The notes: generated by a model from the sequence alone, not told the origin. Numbered from the stretch's first letter, positions 1 to 9,428 are shown. The stretch is DNA of 64,000 nt from Methanoregula sp. (GCA_041645435.1 JBAZQB010000002.1:124001-188000); one strand, 5' to 3'. A program made the numbers and translations.

Positions 1-1
1 C

Positions 2-463
2 GGGCTGACGAGCCTTGCCGTGCTTTTCGGTGCAGTTGGCGTATATCTCGGGTTCCCTCTTGCCGATCCGGTTGTCGGGTTGCTTATCACGATTGCCATT
101 CTCGGGATTGTCTGGGAATCAGGAAAAACAATATTCACCCGGTTGATTGATGGTGTTGATCCGGAAATCATAGATGAGATCACTCATGCTGCCGAACACG
201 TCAATGGCGTGAAAGCAATAACCGATGTGAAAGTCCGCTGGCTCGGGCACCGGCTCCACGCGGAGATCAACATGACCGTGGACTCAAACCTTTCGGTGGA
301 GAGCGGACATGCGATAGCGAAAGAGTACCGGCATGAACTGCTCCACCACCTGCAGTATCTCTCCGATGCTACCATTCACGTAGATCCCGCAACAGAATCC
401 GGGGCGGATCACCATCATGTTGTGGAACACAGCCACGAAGGGTTGCCGCCGCATTCACACTGA
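2..463 (+). CDS. Cation diffusion facilitator transporter, C-terminal part (5' truncated by window)
   Basis: The reading frame is open from base 2, so the gene starts before the window. The visible part holds the last two hydrophobic segments of a CDF efflux transporter, with the family-type phrase G-LTSLAVLFGAVGVYLG and then LADPVVGLLI, followed by the cytoplasmic dimerisation domain (ferredoxin-like, with HRLHAEI and IHVDP). The tail is rich in histidine (HHHVVEHSHEG-PPHSH), as expected for a divalent-metal (Zn, Fe, Mn or Co) exporter. A second CDF gene starts at the other end of the window. The metal cannot be told from this fragment. Confidence 0.9.
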   Translation, partial: GLTSLAVLFGAVGVYLGFPLADPVVGLLITIAILGIVWESGKTIFTRLIDGVDPEIIDEITHAAEHVNGVKAITDVKVRWLGHRLHAEINMTVDSNLSVESGHAIAKEYRHELLHHLQYLSDATIHVDPATESGADHHHVVEHSHEGLPPHSH

Positions 464-559
464 GTAAAAAAATCAGAGATCGAATACATTCAGCCCGACA
501 TCTGCATCAAACCTGCGGCCAAGGGTATCGTCAATGGCATGGATGAATATCTCGCAGGT

Positions 560-592
560 GCCGCCGCCCCCGACGGGGCGCCCCCGCGGCGG
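560..592. repeat. GC-rich dispersed element, copy 1
   Basis: A GC-only block in the AT-rich spacer after the CDF gene. Its core CCGCCGCCCCCGAC recurs at 11910-11923 and, inverted, at 31752-31765. It can fold on itself (CCGCCG with CGGCGG at the end). It lies outside genes at all three sites, like a REP-type element. Confidence 0.5.
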
Positions 593-781
593 TTTCAACG
601 ACTAATAAAACCGTCCTGCCCCGCCGTGCCTTGGAGAGTATACATGGCCGTCAGGCCACAGGAACCCATGGATACAAGATATCCATAGCAGGCCCTGAGG
701 CGGGGAACCCTCATTAGTACATATACACTTAGCAATTTTTTATGAATCGATTTTGAACAATTCCAGATCAAATCCGGCAAG

Positions 782-1080
782 CCTTTTTACAAAAAAAATC
801 GAGATCCGTTTCGCGCAAAAAAATTTAAATCGATCTCTGAAATTTTTTTTTCAATCGACCCCTCAGCCCCTGCCTTGAATTTTTTAATCAGACCTTGATT
901 TTATTTCCGGACCCTCACCCCGGAGAAAATGATTTGTTGTTAGATAATTATCCAACAGTTGGATAATTATCCAACAGTTGGCAACTTATCTAACACCCTG
1001 TGATCGCGATTAAAAATTTTCCGGCAAGGTTCGATTGAAAAAAATTTCAAAAAAAATTTGAAAAAAGGAAAAAAATTCCC
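782..1080. repeat. Degenerate AT-rich repeat region A
   Basis: Intergenic stretch made of short variants of the words TTTCAATC, ATTGAAA and (C/A)AGACCTTGATT. A 22-base block at 848-869, containing TCGACCCCTCAGCCC, is identical to 46581-46602 in the large repeat region before tRNA-Val. Similar repeats lie at 35.4 kb. No gene is visible between 464 and 1251 on either strand. Confidence 0.55.
939..994. promoter_or_regulatory. 56-bp multi-dyad palindromic element
   Basis: Built from alternating half-sites GTTRGATAA and TTATCYAAC: three of each in order, joined by single A bases, with outer arms GTTAGATAA (939-947) and TTATCTAAC (986-994). Inside it is a perfect tandem duplication of a 19-base unit starting GATAATTATC. 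It is the only strongly ordered element in the spacer and lies about 260 bp upstream of the DUF2115 gene. It looks like a multi-site operator for a dimeric DNA-binding protein; the regulator is unknown. Confidence 0.6.
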
Positions 1081-1251
1081 GGAAAAATGTATATTAAAAG
1101 TGTACAAAAAGTGATAACAATCCTGCTCATGAATTCTGCAAAAAATATTCTTGAACCTAATGCTGATCACAGCATTCGATCGTTCTGTAGTCCAACGCAT
1201 ACCTTTTTCCCGTTTCTTTTCGAGACAGAGTAGTACGAGGTGCACGACTGC

Positions 1252-1875
1252 ATGGAACCCGCAACGTTAGTGTCCGGCATTTCTGAGGAATATGCAGAGG
1301 AGGCTGGCATGATACGGGAAGCAGCCCTGCGTATCCGCAGCGCCCGGACCCGCGGGGAACTCGGCACCCTGCTTGTTCACGAAGTGCACCAGTACTCCCT
1401 CTTTGATCTCCAGATCATCGGGGGACGCCTCTACAATGATATAGAAAAACTCCCGTCCCCGTACCGCGAGGCGATCCGCCCGTACTTTAACAAGCAGCTC
1501 TTCGGTGGGCATCATGAACTTCTTGCCATGCACCGGCGCGGGGCGTTTTTAGCAATGCAGACTCCTCTTGCCGATCCGGAAACGTTCCGGAAATTCTGCG
1601 ATATGCTGCCGGAAGGATGCTTTGCCGTGAATGAAGGAAGTGAGCGCAACCCGTACTTCCGGAACCCGAAGAACCGCTTCTTCTACTACCTGATCGCAGC
1701 GTTTTCCATGTTTGTGCTCGATAAGCCGGGCCACCCGGTGGGCATGCCGTTTCCCGGGGGTTTCAAAGTCGAGCAGCGGGGCAGGGACTACTATTGCCTG
1801 ATCCGGGACAAGGAAAAGGAAGTATTTTACTCAATCTGTAACTTCTGTCCGTCGAAACAGACCGAAGAGTCCTGA
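1252..1875 (+). CDS. DUF2115 (UPF0305) family protein
   Basis: Protein of 207 residues resembling the methanogen-specific DUF2115/UPF0305 family. Seen: a helical N-terminal half, the phrase NPKNRFFYYLIAAFSMFVL, then HPVGMPFPGGFKVE, and a C-terminal Cys pair (CNFCPSKQ) that could bind metal. Function is unknown. ATG 1252 is chosen because GAGGTG at 1237-1242 gives a 9-base spacer; GTG 1240 overlaps that ribosome binding site. It stands alone behind the 939-994 palindrome. Confidence 0.75.
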   Translation: MEPATLVSGISEEYAEEAGMIREAALRIRSARTRGELGTLLVHEVHQYSLFDLQIIGGRLYNDIEKLPSPYREAIRPYFNKQLFGGHHELLAMHRRGAFLAMQTPLADPETFRKFCDMLPEGCFAVNEGSERNPYFRNPKNRFFYYLIAAFSMFVLDKPGHPVGMPFPGGFKVEQRGRDYYCLIRDKEKEVFYSICNFCPSKQTEES

Positions 1876-1928
1876 ACGTTGATCGGCTCTCTCCGGAGTG
1901 GGGACATTTTTAACACCCCCGGCATCCT

Positions 1929-2771
1929 ATGTCCATCTGCTGGCAAACCATGAATACCCGGTATCCTTTCCTGCTCTCCATCCCGCACGGGGGAACGGAA
2001 ATTCCGAAAGAGGTTCGTCCCCGTCTCCTGCTCAGTGACGAAGACCTCCTTTTCTACTGCGATCCGCTGACACGGGATCTGTTTGGATTCCCGGAACGGG
2101 TAGATGCCTTCATCGACACGCCGATTTCCCGGATGATCATCGACCTCAACCGCCCCCCGCTCCCCCTCCCGCCAAAAGATCCCGACGGGGTTATCAAAAG
2201 GAGGACAGTTGATGGCAGGGAGGTATACCGCCCGGGCACAGTGCCGTCCATCGAAGAGATCCATACCCTGATGATGAACCATTACTTCCCCTATCACCAG
2301 CGTATCGATGAATTACTGGACTGTCATCCTGTCAGGGTCGCGTTTGACTGTCACTCGATGCTGCCGCACGGCTCGGCAGTCCAGAAGGATGCGGGCAAAA
2401 TACGGCCGATGATCTGCCTTGGCAACAATGGCGATGGGCAGGGCGAGTCCCGGCCGGGAAGCATTGCCACCGCTCCTGCGGCGTGGATCGCGGTTCTTGC
2501 CGATGCGTTCCGCAACGAACTCTCGTTTGACCGGGAAGTGGTGTTAAACGATCCGTTTCGGGGCGGGTTTATTGCAAATGCCCATTACTGGCGCAAGGGC
2601 ATTCCCTGGATCCAGATCGAGATCAACCGTGCCCTCTATGAATCCACAGGAACCGGCGAGCATGCACAGGACAAAAGCCGTGAGCGGGTACTGGCGTTGA
2701 AAGAAACGATCTGGCGGGTCCTTACAGCGTTCTGGAAACGGGTCGGCGATGAACCGCCCGGTAAAAAATGA
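1929..2771 (+). CDS. N-formylglutamate amidohydrolase family protein
   Basis: 280 residues matching the N-formylglutamate deformylase (HutG-like, zinc peptidase fold) family. Signature pieces are SIPHGG near the start (metal-binding His), IDLNRPP, FDCHSM in the middle and IQIEINRALYE near the end. In bacteria the family releases formate from N-formylglutamate in histidine degradation; no other hut gene is near, so the substrate here is open. An in-frame ATG at 1950 is an alternative start and fits a TATA-like ATTTTTAAC at about 1905 better. Confidence 0.8.
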   Translation: MSICWQTMNTRYPFLLSIPHGGTEIPKEVRPRLLLSDEDLLFYCDPLTRDLFGFPERVDAFIDTPISRMIIDLNRPPLPLPPKDPDGVIKRRTVDGREVYRPGTVPSIEEIHTLMMNHYFPYHQRIDELLDCHPVRVAFDCHSMLPHGSAVQKDAGKIRPMICLGNNGDGQGESRPGSIATAPAAWIAVLADAFRNELSFDREVVLNDPFRGGFIANAHYWRKGIPWIQIEINRALYESTGTGEHAQDKSRERVLALKETIWRVLTAFWKRVGDEPPGKK

Positions 2772-2787
2772 GCGGGGTTCTGTTTTT

Positions 2788-3483
2788 TCAGCCGTTAATG
2801 ATCCGGTGCTCTTCGAGTGCCCCGTCGTAATATACTTTGACGGTGATCTCATCGCCTTTTAAAAATCCCCTCAGCCGGTCGTCATATGTTTTCTGTACGT
2901 GGCGGAGATGGTGGCGTGCGAAATAGTGCTGCATGTATTCGAGGAACTGGATCTCCTGGGTCAGGAATGCGTTCTCATACTCCTTTGTCTCCCGGGCGAT
3001 CGCGAGGCTTTCTTCGTCGGGAATGGTGGCGTCATATTCCCCGTGCAGGTCGAGGCCGGAGAACTGCCGCCAGTCCACGATCCCCTGTTCGTCGGGTTCG
3101 CGGTGGAGCATATACGGGTACACCCGGCAGATGGTAAACCGGTTCTCGTAGATGCGGCATATACCCTCTTCCAGAAACCAGCAGGAGCCGGTCTCATCGT
3201 CCTGCGTCCGCAGGGCATACCCGGAGACATAAAAGGTCCCGTTCTGGTCGCAGAATTCCGGTGATGGGGCGGGTTCCAGTGCATCGGGATCCATGGCTTT
3301 TACTGCCGTCACATCGCGGTCGAGCAGGAATACGTGCCCGTTGAACTCCCGTGTGCAGCACTTTGCGCAGGATGTGCAGCGAAACCTGATCTCCCGGATG
3401 ATGCCGGCGAGACGTTCCAGGGGAAACTCAAAGAGGCTGTTGCGCTCCTGCGTCAGGGCTGCGATACGTAAGGGAATGGGCAT
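2788..3483 (-). CDS. YkgJ-family cysteine cluster protein
   Basis: Protein with the CxxCxxCC-type cluster FRCTSCAKCC near the N terminus and later cysteines (GSCWFLEEGICRIYENRFTICRVYPY), the pattern of the YkgJ/PF03692 family thought to bind zinc or an Fe-S cluster. The C-terminal third is charged and helical. ATG 3483 is taken as start because the sequence GGTGATC lies just upstream on that strand; GTG 3504 would swallow it. Convergent with the amidohydrolase gene. Biochemical role unknown. Confidence 0.75.
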   Translation of the reverse strand: MPIPLRIAALTQERNSLFEFPLERLAGIIREIRFRCTSCAKCCTREFNGHVFLLDRDVTAVKAMDPDALEPAPSPEFCDQNGTFYVSGYALRTQDDETGSCWFLEEGICRIYENRFTICRVYPYMLHREPDEQGIVDWRQFSGLDLHGEYDATIPDEESLAIARETKEYENAFLTQEIQFLEYMQHYFARHHLRHVQKTYDDRLRGFLKGDEITVKVYYDGALEEHRIING

Positions 3484-3622
3484 GAGGGAAACGGGGATCA
3501 CCACACAGATTTATGGGAAACTTCTGATGGCAGTCTTTATTGCTCTTTCGAGGATTTTTGCCCGGCATGGGTGTACGGATTCTTCCGCAGCATTTTTGCC
3601 TCCGGGTGTGGTATTAACGGTA

Positions 3623-4504
3623 ATGGAACCCGTGCGTGAACTCCTGCGCAGCAGGGAGATTGGTGACGGTGCTCATCGCGTTTTGCTCACGCTGCACCGC
3701 GAGGATTTCTCCGCCCTGTATCCTGGGATGATCCGGTTTGCGCTGGCCGTTTCGTCCCATGAAAAGATTCGCGCCGTATTCAGGACCAACACGTTCGAGT
3801 ACTCGCCGCTGGTTCCCCTGAAAGCAGAGACTGTTGCCGTAGAGACCGCGGATGACTGGGAAGAGCAACTCCGCACGAACCCCGCCCTCTTTTTTCAGGA
3901 GCACTGGCCGGAGTCCCGCCGAAAACAGCGTACCCCCTCGCCCGATATGGTCGTGATCCAGGGAAGTCCCCGCGGGGACGGGAACTGCAGCATCCTTGCC
4001 GGCTGGGCCGTGGAAGCCGCGCACGTTCTGGGAAAGACGGTACAGGTTATCTACCCCCATGACATGAGCATCCATTGCTGCATTGGGTGTTACCAGTGCT
4101 ATAACTCTGGCTCGTGCGTCTTTGATGATGACATGGACGAGATCATCGATGCGCTCAGGGACACGTCGCTTCTCGTTGTCTGCTCGCCGGTCTATACCAA
4201 CACCGTGCCCGGGGGGCTCAAACTGGTCATTGACCGCTGCCAGGCGTACCATGCCGAGCGGGTGATATCCGGCGGGAAACGGGGACAAAAAGGCCTGCTC
4301 TTTTCCGTTGCCGGGCGGAAGGGGGAGGTGAATTTTACCTGTATCACCCGTGTCATCACCGCGTTTTTGCGGAACCTGGATATTGAGCCATCCGGCGAAA
4401 TTCTCATTGACCATATTGATGCGGTAAAGGATATCCGGACCATCGATGGTATGGAGCGCATCGTTAAGGAAAAAATCATCAGCCTTGTGAAAAATCACTC
4501 ATAA
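3623..4504 (+). CDS. NADPH-dependent FMN reductase / iron-sulfur flavoprotein-like protein with extra N-terminal domain
   Basis: About 293 residues. The C-terminal 180 are a flavodoxin-fold FMN reductase: VIQGSPRGDGNCS binds the phosphate of FMN, then CCIGCYQCYNSGSC resembles the compact cysteine motif of archaeal iron-sulfur flavoproteins, then VVCSPVYTNTVPGGLKLVIDR. The N-terminal 110 residues (from MEPVRELL) are not part of that fold and I do not recognise them. The frame is open back to 3293, but that part is antisense to the YkgJ gene; ATG 3623 is the first start beyond it that gives a sensible domain. Confidence 0.75.
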   Translation: MEPVRELLRSREIGDGAHRVLLTLHREDFSALYPGMIRFALAVSSHEKIRAVFRTNTFEYSPLVPLKAETVAVETADDWEEQLRTNPALFFQEHWPESRRKQRTPSPDMVVIQGSPRGDGNCSILAGWAVEAAHVLGKTVQVIYPHDMSIHCCIGCYQCYNSGSCVFDDDMDEIIDALRDTSLLVVCSPVYTNTVPGGLKLVIDRCQAYHAERVISGGKRGQKGLLFSVAGRKGEVNFTCITRVITAFLRNLDIEPSGEILIDHIDAVKDIRTIDGMERIVKEKIISLVKNHS

Positions 4505-4590
4505 CACCTCATTCTTCAATCCGTTTTACAACGGTCCTGCCTGTCCCCGCATCTCAAACGAGTTATAGCAGCATCACCAACCCTCTTCTC

Positions 4591-5046
4591 ATGCCGCTTG
4601 AGGATCTTCTCATCCCCATTATCATTTCGCTTGTTCTCGGTTTTGCGCTCGGTTATTTATTTGTAAAAGCGCAGATCACCGCCATTGAGGGGAAATACCG
4701 TGCGGAACTGGAAACGTGGAAGATGCAGGCCGCCGGTGAGATACGGAAAGATTCTGTGAACCGGGCACGTTCCACGCTCAAGGGTAAGATCGCAGAACAG
4801 ATGGCCCCGGTATTGCCGGAGTTCCAGTTCAATCCTGCGGATGCCCGGTTTATCGGCTCTCCTGTGGATTACATTATCTTTGACGGCCTGACCGAAGTTG
4901 CCGATGAAAAGTGCAAAGAGATACGGATCGTGTTCATGGACGTGAAAAAAGGTACAGGAACTCTCACAAGAACCCAGCGGGTGATCCGCAATGCCGTCGA
5001 GAATAAGGCTGTTTCCTGGCAGACGATGAAGATAGCCGATTCGTAA
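4591..5046 (+). CDS. Membrane-anchored Holliday junction resolvase-related endonuclease
   Basis: 151 residues: an N-terminal membrane helix (LLIPIIISLVLGFALGYLFV), a coiled stretch, then a domain with FQFNPADARFIGSPVDYIIFDGL and a later D-V-K (VFMDVKKG), matching the PF10107 group related to archaeal Holliday junction resolvases (D and E/D-x-K catalytic residues). The membrane anchor is usual for this group and its cellular role is not established. Confidence 0.75.
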   Translation: MPLEDLLIPIIISLVLGFALGYLFVKAQITAIEGKYRAELETWKMQAAGEIRKDSVNRARSTLKGKIAEQMAPVLPEFQFNPADARFIGSPVDYIIFDGLTEVADEKCKEIRIVFMDVKKGTGTLTRTQRVIRNAVENKAVSWQTMKIADS

Positions 5047-5121
5047 TTATCCGCGTAGATATCCGGTAAGAGAAGTGCTTTTTTACTAGCACTTCACATC
5101 CTATCATCAGGAAGAGGGATT

Positions 5122-5310
5122 ATGCAGACCATCATAAAAATCATATGTTATTTTGTCGCCGTGTTTGTAATGATAAATGGGATCTGGGTAGCATTCACGC
5201 CCCCGTTTGGCGATGAGCCCATAGGGATGGCAATAGTTGCTGTGGGTATTTTTATCGGGGTCATCACCTATTCCATGGCAAAGATGACCGAAAGCCGTAC
5301 CTACGATTAA
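5122..5310 (+). CDS. Small two-helix membrane protein
   Basis: 62 residues with two hydrophobic helices (about 3-25 and 33-52) and short polar ends. A purine-rich ribosome binding site (GGAAGAGGG) lies just before the ATG and a terminator hairpin follows the stop, so this is a real short transcription unit. No family recognised. Confidence 0.65.
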   Translation: MQTIIKIICYFVAVFVMINGIWVAFTPPFGDEPIGMAIVAVGIFIGVITYSMAKMTESRTYD

Positions 5311-5331
5311 TCCGGTTTGCAGGGATGCATT

Positions 5332-5356
5332 GCCGGTGAGTACCGGCCTTTTTTTT
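5332..5356 (+). terminator. Intrinsic-type terminator hairpin
   Basis: GCCGGT (5332-5337), loop GAGT, ACCGGC (5342-5347), then C and nine T. Sits 22 bases after the stop of the small membrane protein. Confidence 0.7.
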
Positions 5357-5425
5357 AATTGACGATGAATGCCGGATGATGTTCAGGCACATCATCTAAA
5401 AAAAGGTTGACGGATTATTATCCCA

Positions 5426-5923
5426 TCAGTTATACGAACGGAACGGCACGTACGCATCGTAGACCTTAACTTTATCACCCTGGGGTGTGTATACCCAGAC
5501 CTCGGTCCGGTCAACGTATCCTGGCTTGGTGGTGCTGCGCAGGGAAACGGATTTTCCTTTGTAGAGGGGCCGTGTGATAGAAGCGGTCTCTACTATGCCA
5601 TCGGACCGTGTGACTTTGACATCAATCTGCGTGATGACATTGAGCCCTTTTCCGCCCATGCAACTCACCGTGATCTGCGGATCGACTGCTTCACCATTAC
5701 TCGCAACCTGGACATCAATGCTCCACATATCCGGCAGGGTCTCGACAGGCCCGGGCGTCAGTGAAGCAGCGGTAGTAGCTACGGGAGTTGGTGTTGCCGT
5801 TTCAATCGTTTCAACAACGGTTGGCACCGGTGTTGCCGGAGGTGCTGCCGGTTGTGTACAACCTGCTGCTACGAGCAGGAGAACAAGGACGATAAAGAGG
5901 GAAAATACCCATTTTGTGTTCAT
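5426..5923 (-). CDS. Predicted lipoprotein
   Basis: About 165 residues: signal peptide FSLFIVLVLLLVAAGC with lipobox cysteine, a Thr/Pro-rich linker, then a beta-rich domain of roughly 100 residues (SIDVQVASNGEAVDPQITVSC). Expected outside the cell, tethered by lipid at the cysteine. No function recognised. ATG 5923 is preferred to GTG 5929 two codons earlier. Confidence 0.7.
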   Translation of the reverse strand: MNTKWVFSLFIVLVLLLVAAGCTQPAAPPATPVPTVVETIETATPTPVATTAASLTPGPVETLPDMWSIDVQVASNGEAVDPQITVSCMGGKGLNVITQIDVKVTRSDGIVETASITRPLYKGKSVSLRSTTKPGYVDRTEVWVYTPQGDKVKVYDAYVPFRSYN

Positions 5924-5981
5924 ACACACACATCTTACTACGAAATATTTGAGTGTTATGGGTTTAAGGAAAAAAAGAGGG

Positions 5982-7583
5982 TTAATATGCCCGCTTACCT
6001 GCAGCCGGCTCGATACCGGTTGGCTGGTTGCGGATGGTCCGCTCTTTCATGATGGTATAGACTTCGTTTGCGTTTTCCTTGGGGATCTCGACAAAGGAAT
6101 AGGAGTCAAGAATCCGGATCGCGCCGATCGCTTTTCCGGGGATGCCGGTCTCACCGGCAATTGCACCGACGATGTCTTTTGGGGCAACCTTGTGCTGCCT
6201 GCCAACCGCTAAGAAGAACCTGACCATGCCCACTTCGGCTCCGGTGTCGGCAAAGTCTACCTCTTCGCGCTTCTCTGCCGGGGCTTCAAGGCGCTCTTCC
6301 ATCTGCATCTTTAAGAGTGCAGCGGCGATATCAACCGTGTTGAGATCTCCTTCTGTCTCCTTTTCAATGACACGGACAAAGGTTTCAAGGCCTCCTGCCT
6401 GGATCGTCTCGCGCACTGCTTCGAGCACTGCCTTGGTCCGGGTCTCTGCCACATCGCTCTGCGAGGGAACGGGCATGCGGGGGATCTGGACCTTTGCATA
6501 GTGCTGGATCTCGCGGAGCTTGTTGAAGTCCTTGGGAGAGACAAAGGTGATTGCCTTGCCGCTCTTTCCGGCACGGCCGGTCCGGCCGATACGGTGAACA
6601 TAGTACTCCACATCCTGCGGGATGTCAAAGTTGATCACCATGTCAACGTCATCGACATCGATCCCGCGGGCTGCTACATCGGTTGCGATCAGGATCTCGA
6701 TGGAACCTTTCCTGAACCCCCCCATCACCCGGTCGCGCTGGGACTGTTTCATATCGCCATGCAGTTCCTCGGCACGGTAACCCCGGGCCTTGATCTTGCC
6801 GGCAAGTTCTTCTGCCCTGCGCTTGGTGTTGCAGAAGATGATTGACAGGTGGGGATCGGCGATATCGATCAGGCGGCAGAGGATATCGATCTTTTCGCGT
6901 TCCTTGACTTCGATATAGCTCTGCTCGATCTTTGGCACGGTCAGTTCAGCGTACTGGACCTTGACAAACTCGGGTTTGTTCATGAACCGCTTGGAGATAT
7001 CAATGATCGGCTGGGGAAGGGTTGCCGAGAAGAGCAGGGTCTGGCGATCCTGCGGAACCTTCTTTAGGATCAGTTCGATGTCGTCCCTGAAACCCATGTC
7101 GAGCATCTGGTCGGCTTCATCGAGCACTACGGTGTGGACATCGTGGAGGCTGAGCGTCCTGCGGTCAAGGTGGTCCATCACGCGCCCGGGAGTACCGATC
7201 ACGATGTGGACACCGGAGTGAAGGGCCCGCAGCTGCCGGTCAATAGGCTGGCCGCCATAGACCGGAAGAACGTAGACCTTGGGGAGATGGGCGAGGAGGT
7301 GGGAGAACTCTTCAGCGATCTGGATGCAAAGTTCACGGGTGGGACAGAGCACGATTGCCTGGACAACACGTTTTGCGGGATCGATCTTTTCGATGACAGG
7401 GATACCGAAAGCGGCAGTCTTGCCGGTACCGGTTTGTGCCTGGGCGGTAACGTCACGCCCAGCCTGTATGAGAGGAATGGCGAGTGCCTGGATAGGCGAG
7501 GGCTCTTCGAAGCCCATATCTTCAATGGCTTTTCCGAGTTCCTTTGAGAGGTGGAAGTCGGAGAACTGTATACGAGTATTCAT
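5982..7583 (-). CDS. deaD: DEAD-box ATP-dependent RNA helicase
   Basis: 533 residues. Q motif (FEEPSPIQALAIP), Walker A AQTGTGKT, PTREL, DEAD box VLDEADQMLDMGF, SAT, then the second RecA domain with ATDVAARGIDVDD and YVHRIGRTGRAGKSG. The last 75 residues (VRFFLAVGRQHKV ... IRILDSYSFVEIP) form a DbpA-type RNA-binding domain, as in CsdA/DeaD. Probable role is unwinding structured RNA in ribosome assembly or cold adaptation. Divergent from the sensor gene at 7756. Confidence 0.95.
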   Translation of the reverse strand: MNTRIQFSDFHLSKELGKAIEDMGFEEPSPIQALAIPLIQAGRDVTAQAQTGTGKTAAFGIPVIEKIDPAKRVVQAIVLCPTRELCIQIAEEFSHLLAHLPKVYVLPVYGGQPIDRQLRALHSGVHIVIGTPGRVMDHLDRRTLSLHDVHTVVLDEADQMLDMGFRDDIELILKKVPQDRQTLLFSATLPQPIIDISKRFMNKPEFVKVQYAELTVPKIEQSYIEVKEREKIDILCRLIDIADPHLSIIFCNTKRRAEELAGKIKARGYRAEELHGDMKQSQRDRVMGGFRKGSIEILIATDVAARGIDVDDVDMVINFDIPQDVEYYVHRIGRTGRAGKSGKAITFVSPKDFNKLREIQHYAKVQIPRMPVPSQSDVAETRTKAVLEAVRETIQAGGLETFVRVIEKETEGDLNTVDIAAALLKMQMEERLEAPAEKREEVDFADTGAEVGMVRFFLAVGRQHKVAPKDIVGAIAGETGIPGKAIGAIRILDSYSFVEIPKENANEVYTIMKERTIRNQPTGIEPAAGKRAY

Positions 7584-7755
7584 ATCGCTCCTCTATTTAG
7601 CGTGTGAGCTCATAAGATGGCGTACTGAACCACGGATTTTTAGGTCAGGGTGAAAAAGAGACGATCTCACGGACGAACAGGGCAATATTTTTATCAGGAT
7701 TCATCGTAATGGGGAATAGTTATTACTTCCCGGATAACAAGGGGGAATCAATACC

Positions 7756-9405
7756 ATGATCACCGGTTACCGTACAATTCTCAGGATTGTCCTGCTTTTT
7801 TTCATCTGTTCAATCCTGTTTGTACCGGCACTGGCCTCACAGAACCAGGAAGTTATCACCGTTGTACTGGATAATAATTATCCCCCGTTTTCATTTCTGG
7901 ACCATGAAGGAAATCTGCAGGGAATCCTTATCGATGAATGGATGTTATGGGAGCAGAAGACCGGCATTCATGCAGAATTACATCCCATGAACTGGGACGA
8001 TGCCTTGCACCGGATGGAAGCAGGGGAGTTTGATGTTATTGATACCATTTTTTACAATGAAGATCGTGCCAAAATCTATGATTTTACCCAGCCCTATGCA
8101 ACGATCGATGTCCCCATATTTTTCAACAAAAATATCGCAGGAATTTCCGGCCCCACAACCGCACAGGGTTTTGTGGTTGGAGCGAAATCCGGTGACAACG
8201 CCATTGATGTCTTAAAAAAATCCGGGGTCGACGAGATTCTGGAATTTAACAGTTATGAAGAGATTATCCAGGCAGCTAAAGATGGCCGGGTGGTGGTCTT
8301 CTGCGTGGATAAGCCGCCGGCGATGTATTTCCTGTACAAAGCGGGAATCCGTGACCAGTTCCAGCAGACCGCCCCACTTTACACCGGCGCATTTCACCGT
8401 GCGGTTAAGAAAGGGAACAGTGAAACCTTAAAAAAAGTAGAGGACGGGTTTAGTAAGATCACCCCCTCTGAACACGCTGACATCGATCGAAAGTGGTACG
8501 GCACGCCGCTGGTGTCGCAGGAATACCTGAAGTATATCATTGCCGGCGGGCTGGTTATCCTCCTTGTCCTGTTAGTATTAATGGTTGTGAACCGCACCCT
8601 GAAACGAAAAGTCGCGCAGCGGACCCAGGAACTGGATGTAGAGCTGAAACAGCGCAAAAAGGCAGAAGAGGAACTTACTGCTGCCTATGAAGAGATGACC
8701 TCAACTGCTGAAAAACTAAAACAAAATTACGACGAGCTCCACCGGAGCCAGGATGCCCTCACCCAGGCCCGCAAGAAACTCAATCTCTTAAACATCATCA
8801 CGTTCCAGGATATCCAGAACGCACTCTTCAGTCTTCAGGGGTATATTGAACTGCAAAAAGACCTTCCCATGGATGAAAAAGCCGGAGCATACTTAAAAAG
8901 AGAGAAAGAGGTGGCTGATAAAATCTCAAGTACGCTCGCCTTTGCCCGGAATTTCCAGGATATGGGGATAAATCCCCCCCTTTGGCAGAACGCAAACCAG
9001 GTATTTCTCGTTGCCATCTCCCACCTGGATCTATCGAAGATTGAGAGGAAGAATAACCTGGATAACCTGGAACTGTATGCCGATCCCCTGTTAGAGACCG
9101 TATTTTTCAAGCTGGTCGAGAATGTGACGAAACATGGCAAGACGGCAACAGAGATTTCCCTCTACTACCGTGAAACAACCGACCATCTCACGTTATTTAT
9201 TGAGGATAACGGCAGAGGAATTCCGGATGCGGATAAGGAACAAATATTTGAACGGGGATATGGAGCAGGGAAAGGTATGGGACTGTTCCTTGTCCGGGAA
9301 ATTCTTGGTATTACCGGCATCACCATCCATGAGACCGGCGAATCCGGGAAAGGTGCCCGGTTCGAGATTTCCGTGCCGAAAGGGGCGTACCGGTTTACCG
9401 GATGA
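7756..9405 (+). CDS. Binding-protein-linked sensor kinase-like protein lacking the phosphoacceptor His (copy 1)
   Basis: 549 residues. Signal peptide (cleavage near ALAS, residue 28), periplasmic SBP_bac_3 domain (about 33-250, VVLDNNYPPFSFLD), one membrane helix (about 256-279), coiled coil, a dimerisation region (343-370) and a HATPase domain with N box ENVTKHGK, EDNGRGIPD and GKGMGLFLVREIL. Where the 7TM kinase at 58490 has T-R-H-D-I, this protein has T-F-Q-D-I: Gln351 replaces the histidine. It is likely to sense a small extracellular solute, but signalling by His phosphorylation looks impossible. Tandem paralogue of the next gene. Confidence 0.9.
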   Translation: MITGYRTILRIVLLFFICSILFVPALASQNQEVITVVLDNNYPPFSFLDHEGNLQGILIDEWMLWEQKTGIHAELHPMNWDDALHRMEAGEFDVIDTIFYNEDRAKIYDFTQPYATIDVPIFFNKNIAGISGPTTAQGFVVGAKSGDNAIDVLKKSGVDEILEFNSYEEIIQAAKDGRVVVFCVDKPPAMYFLYKAGIRDQFQQTAPLYTGAFHRAVKKGNSETLKKVEDGFSKITPSEHADIDRKWYGTPLVSQEYLKYIIAGGLVILLVLLVLMVVNRTLKRKVAQRTQELDVELKQRKKAEEELTAAYEEMTSTAEKLKQNYDELHRSQDALTQARKKLNLLNIITFQDIQNALFSLQGYIELQKDLPMDEKAGAYLKREKEVADKISSTLAFARNFQDMGINPPLWQNANQVFLVAISHLDLSKIERKNNLDNLELYADPLLETVFFKLVENVTKHGKTATEISLYYRETTDHLTLFIEDNGRGIPDADKEQIFERGYGAGKGMGLFLVREILGITGITIHETGESGKGARFEISVPKGAYRFTG

Positions 9406-9428
9406 ACCTCACAATACGGGCTTAACGG

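Noticed and set aside
967..1245. 92-codon minus-strand frame in the repeat spacer
   Set aside because: Product is Phe/Lys low-complexity derived from A/T runs and overlaps the ordered palindrome; not coding.
3293..3622. N-terminal extension of the flavoprotein frame
   Set aside because: It is antisense to the cysteine-cluster gene and encodes Arg-rich sequence without structure; the real start is most likely ATG 3623.
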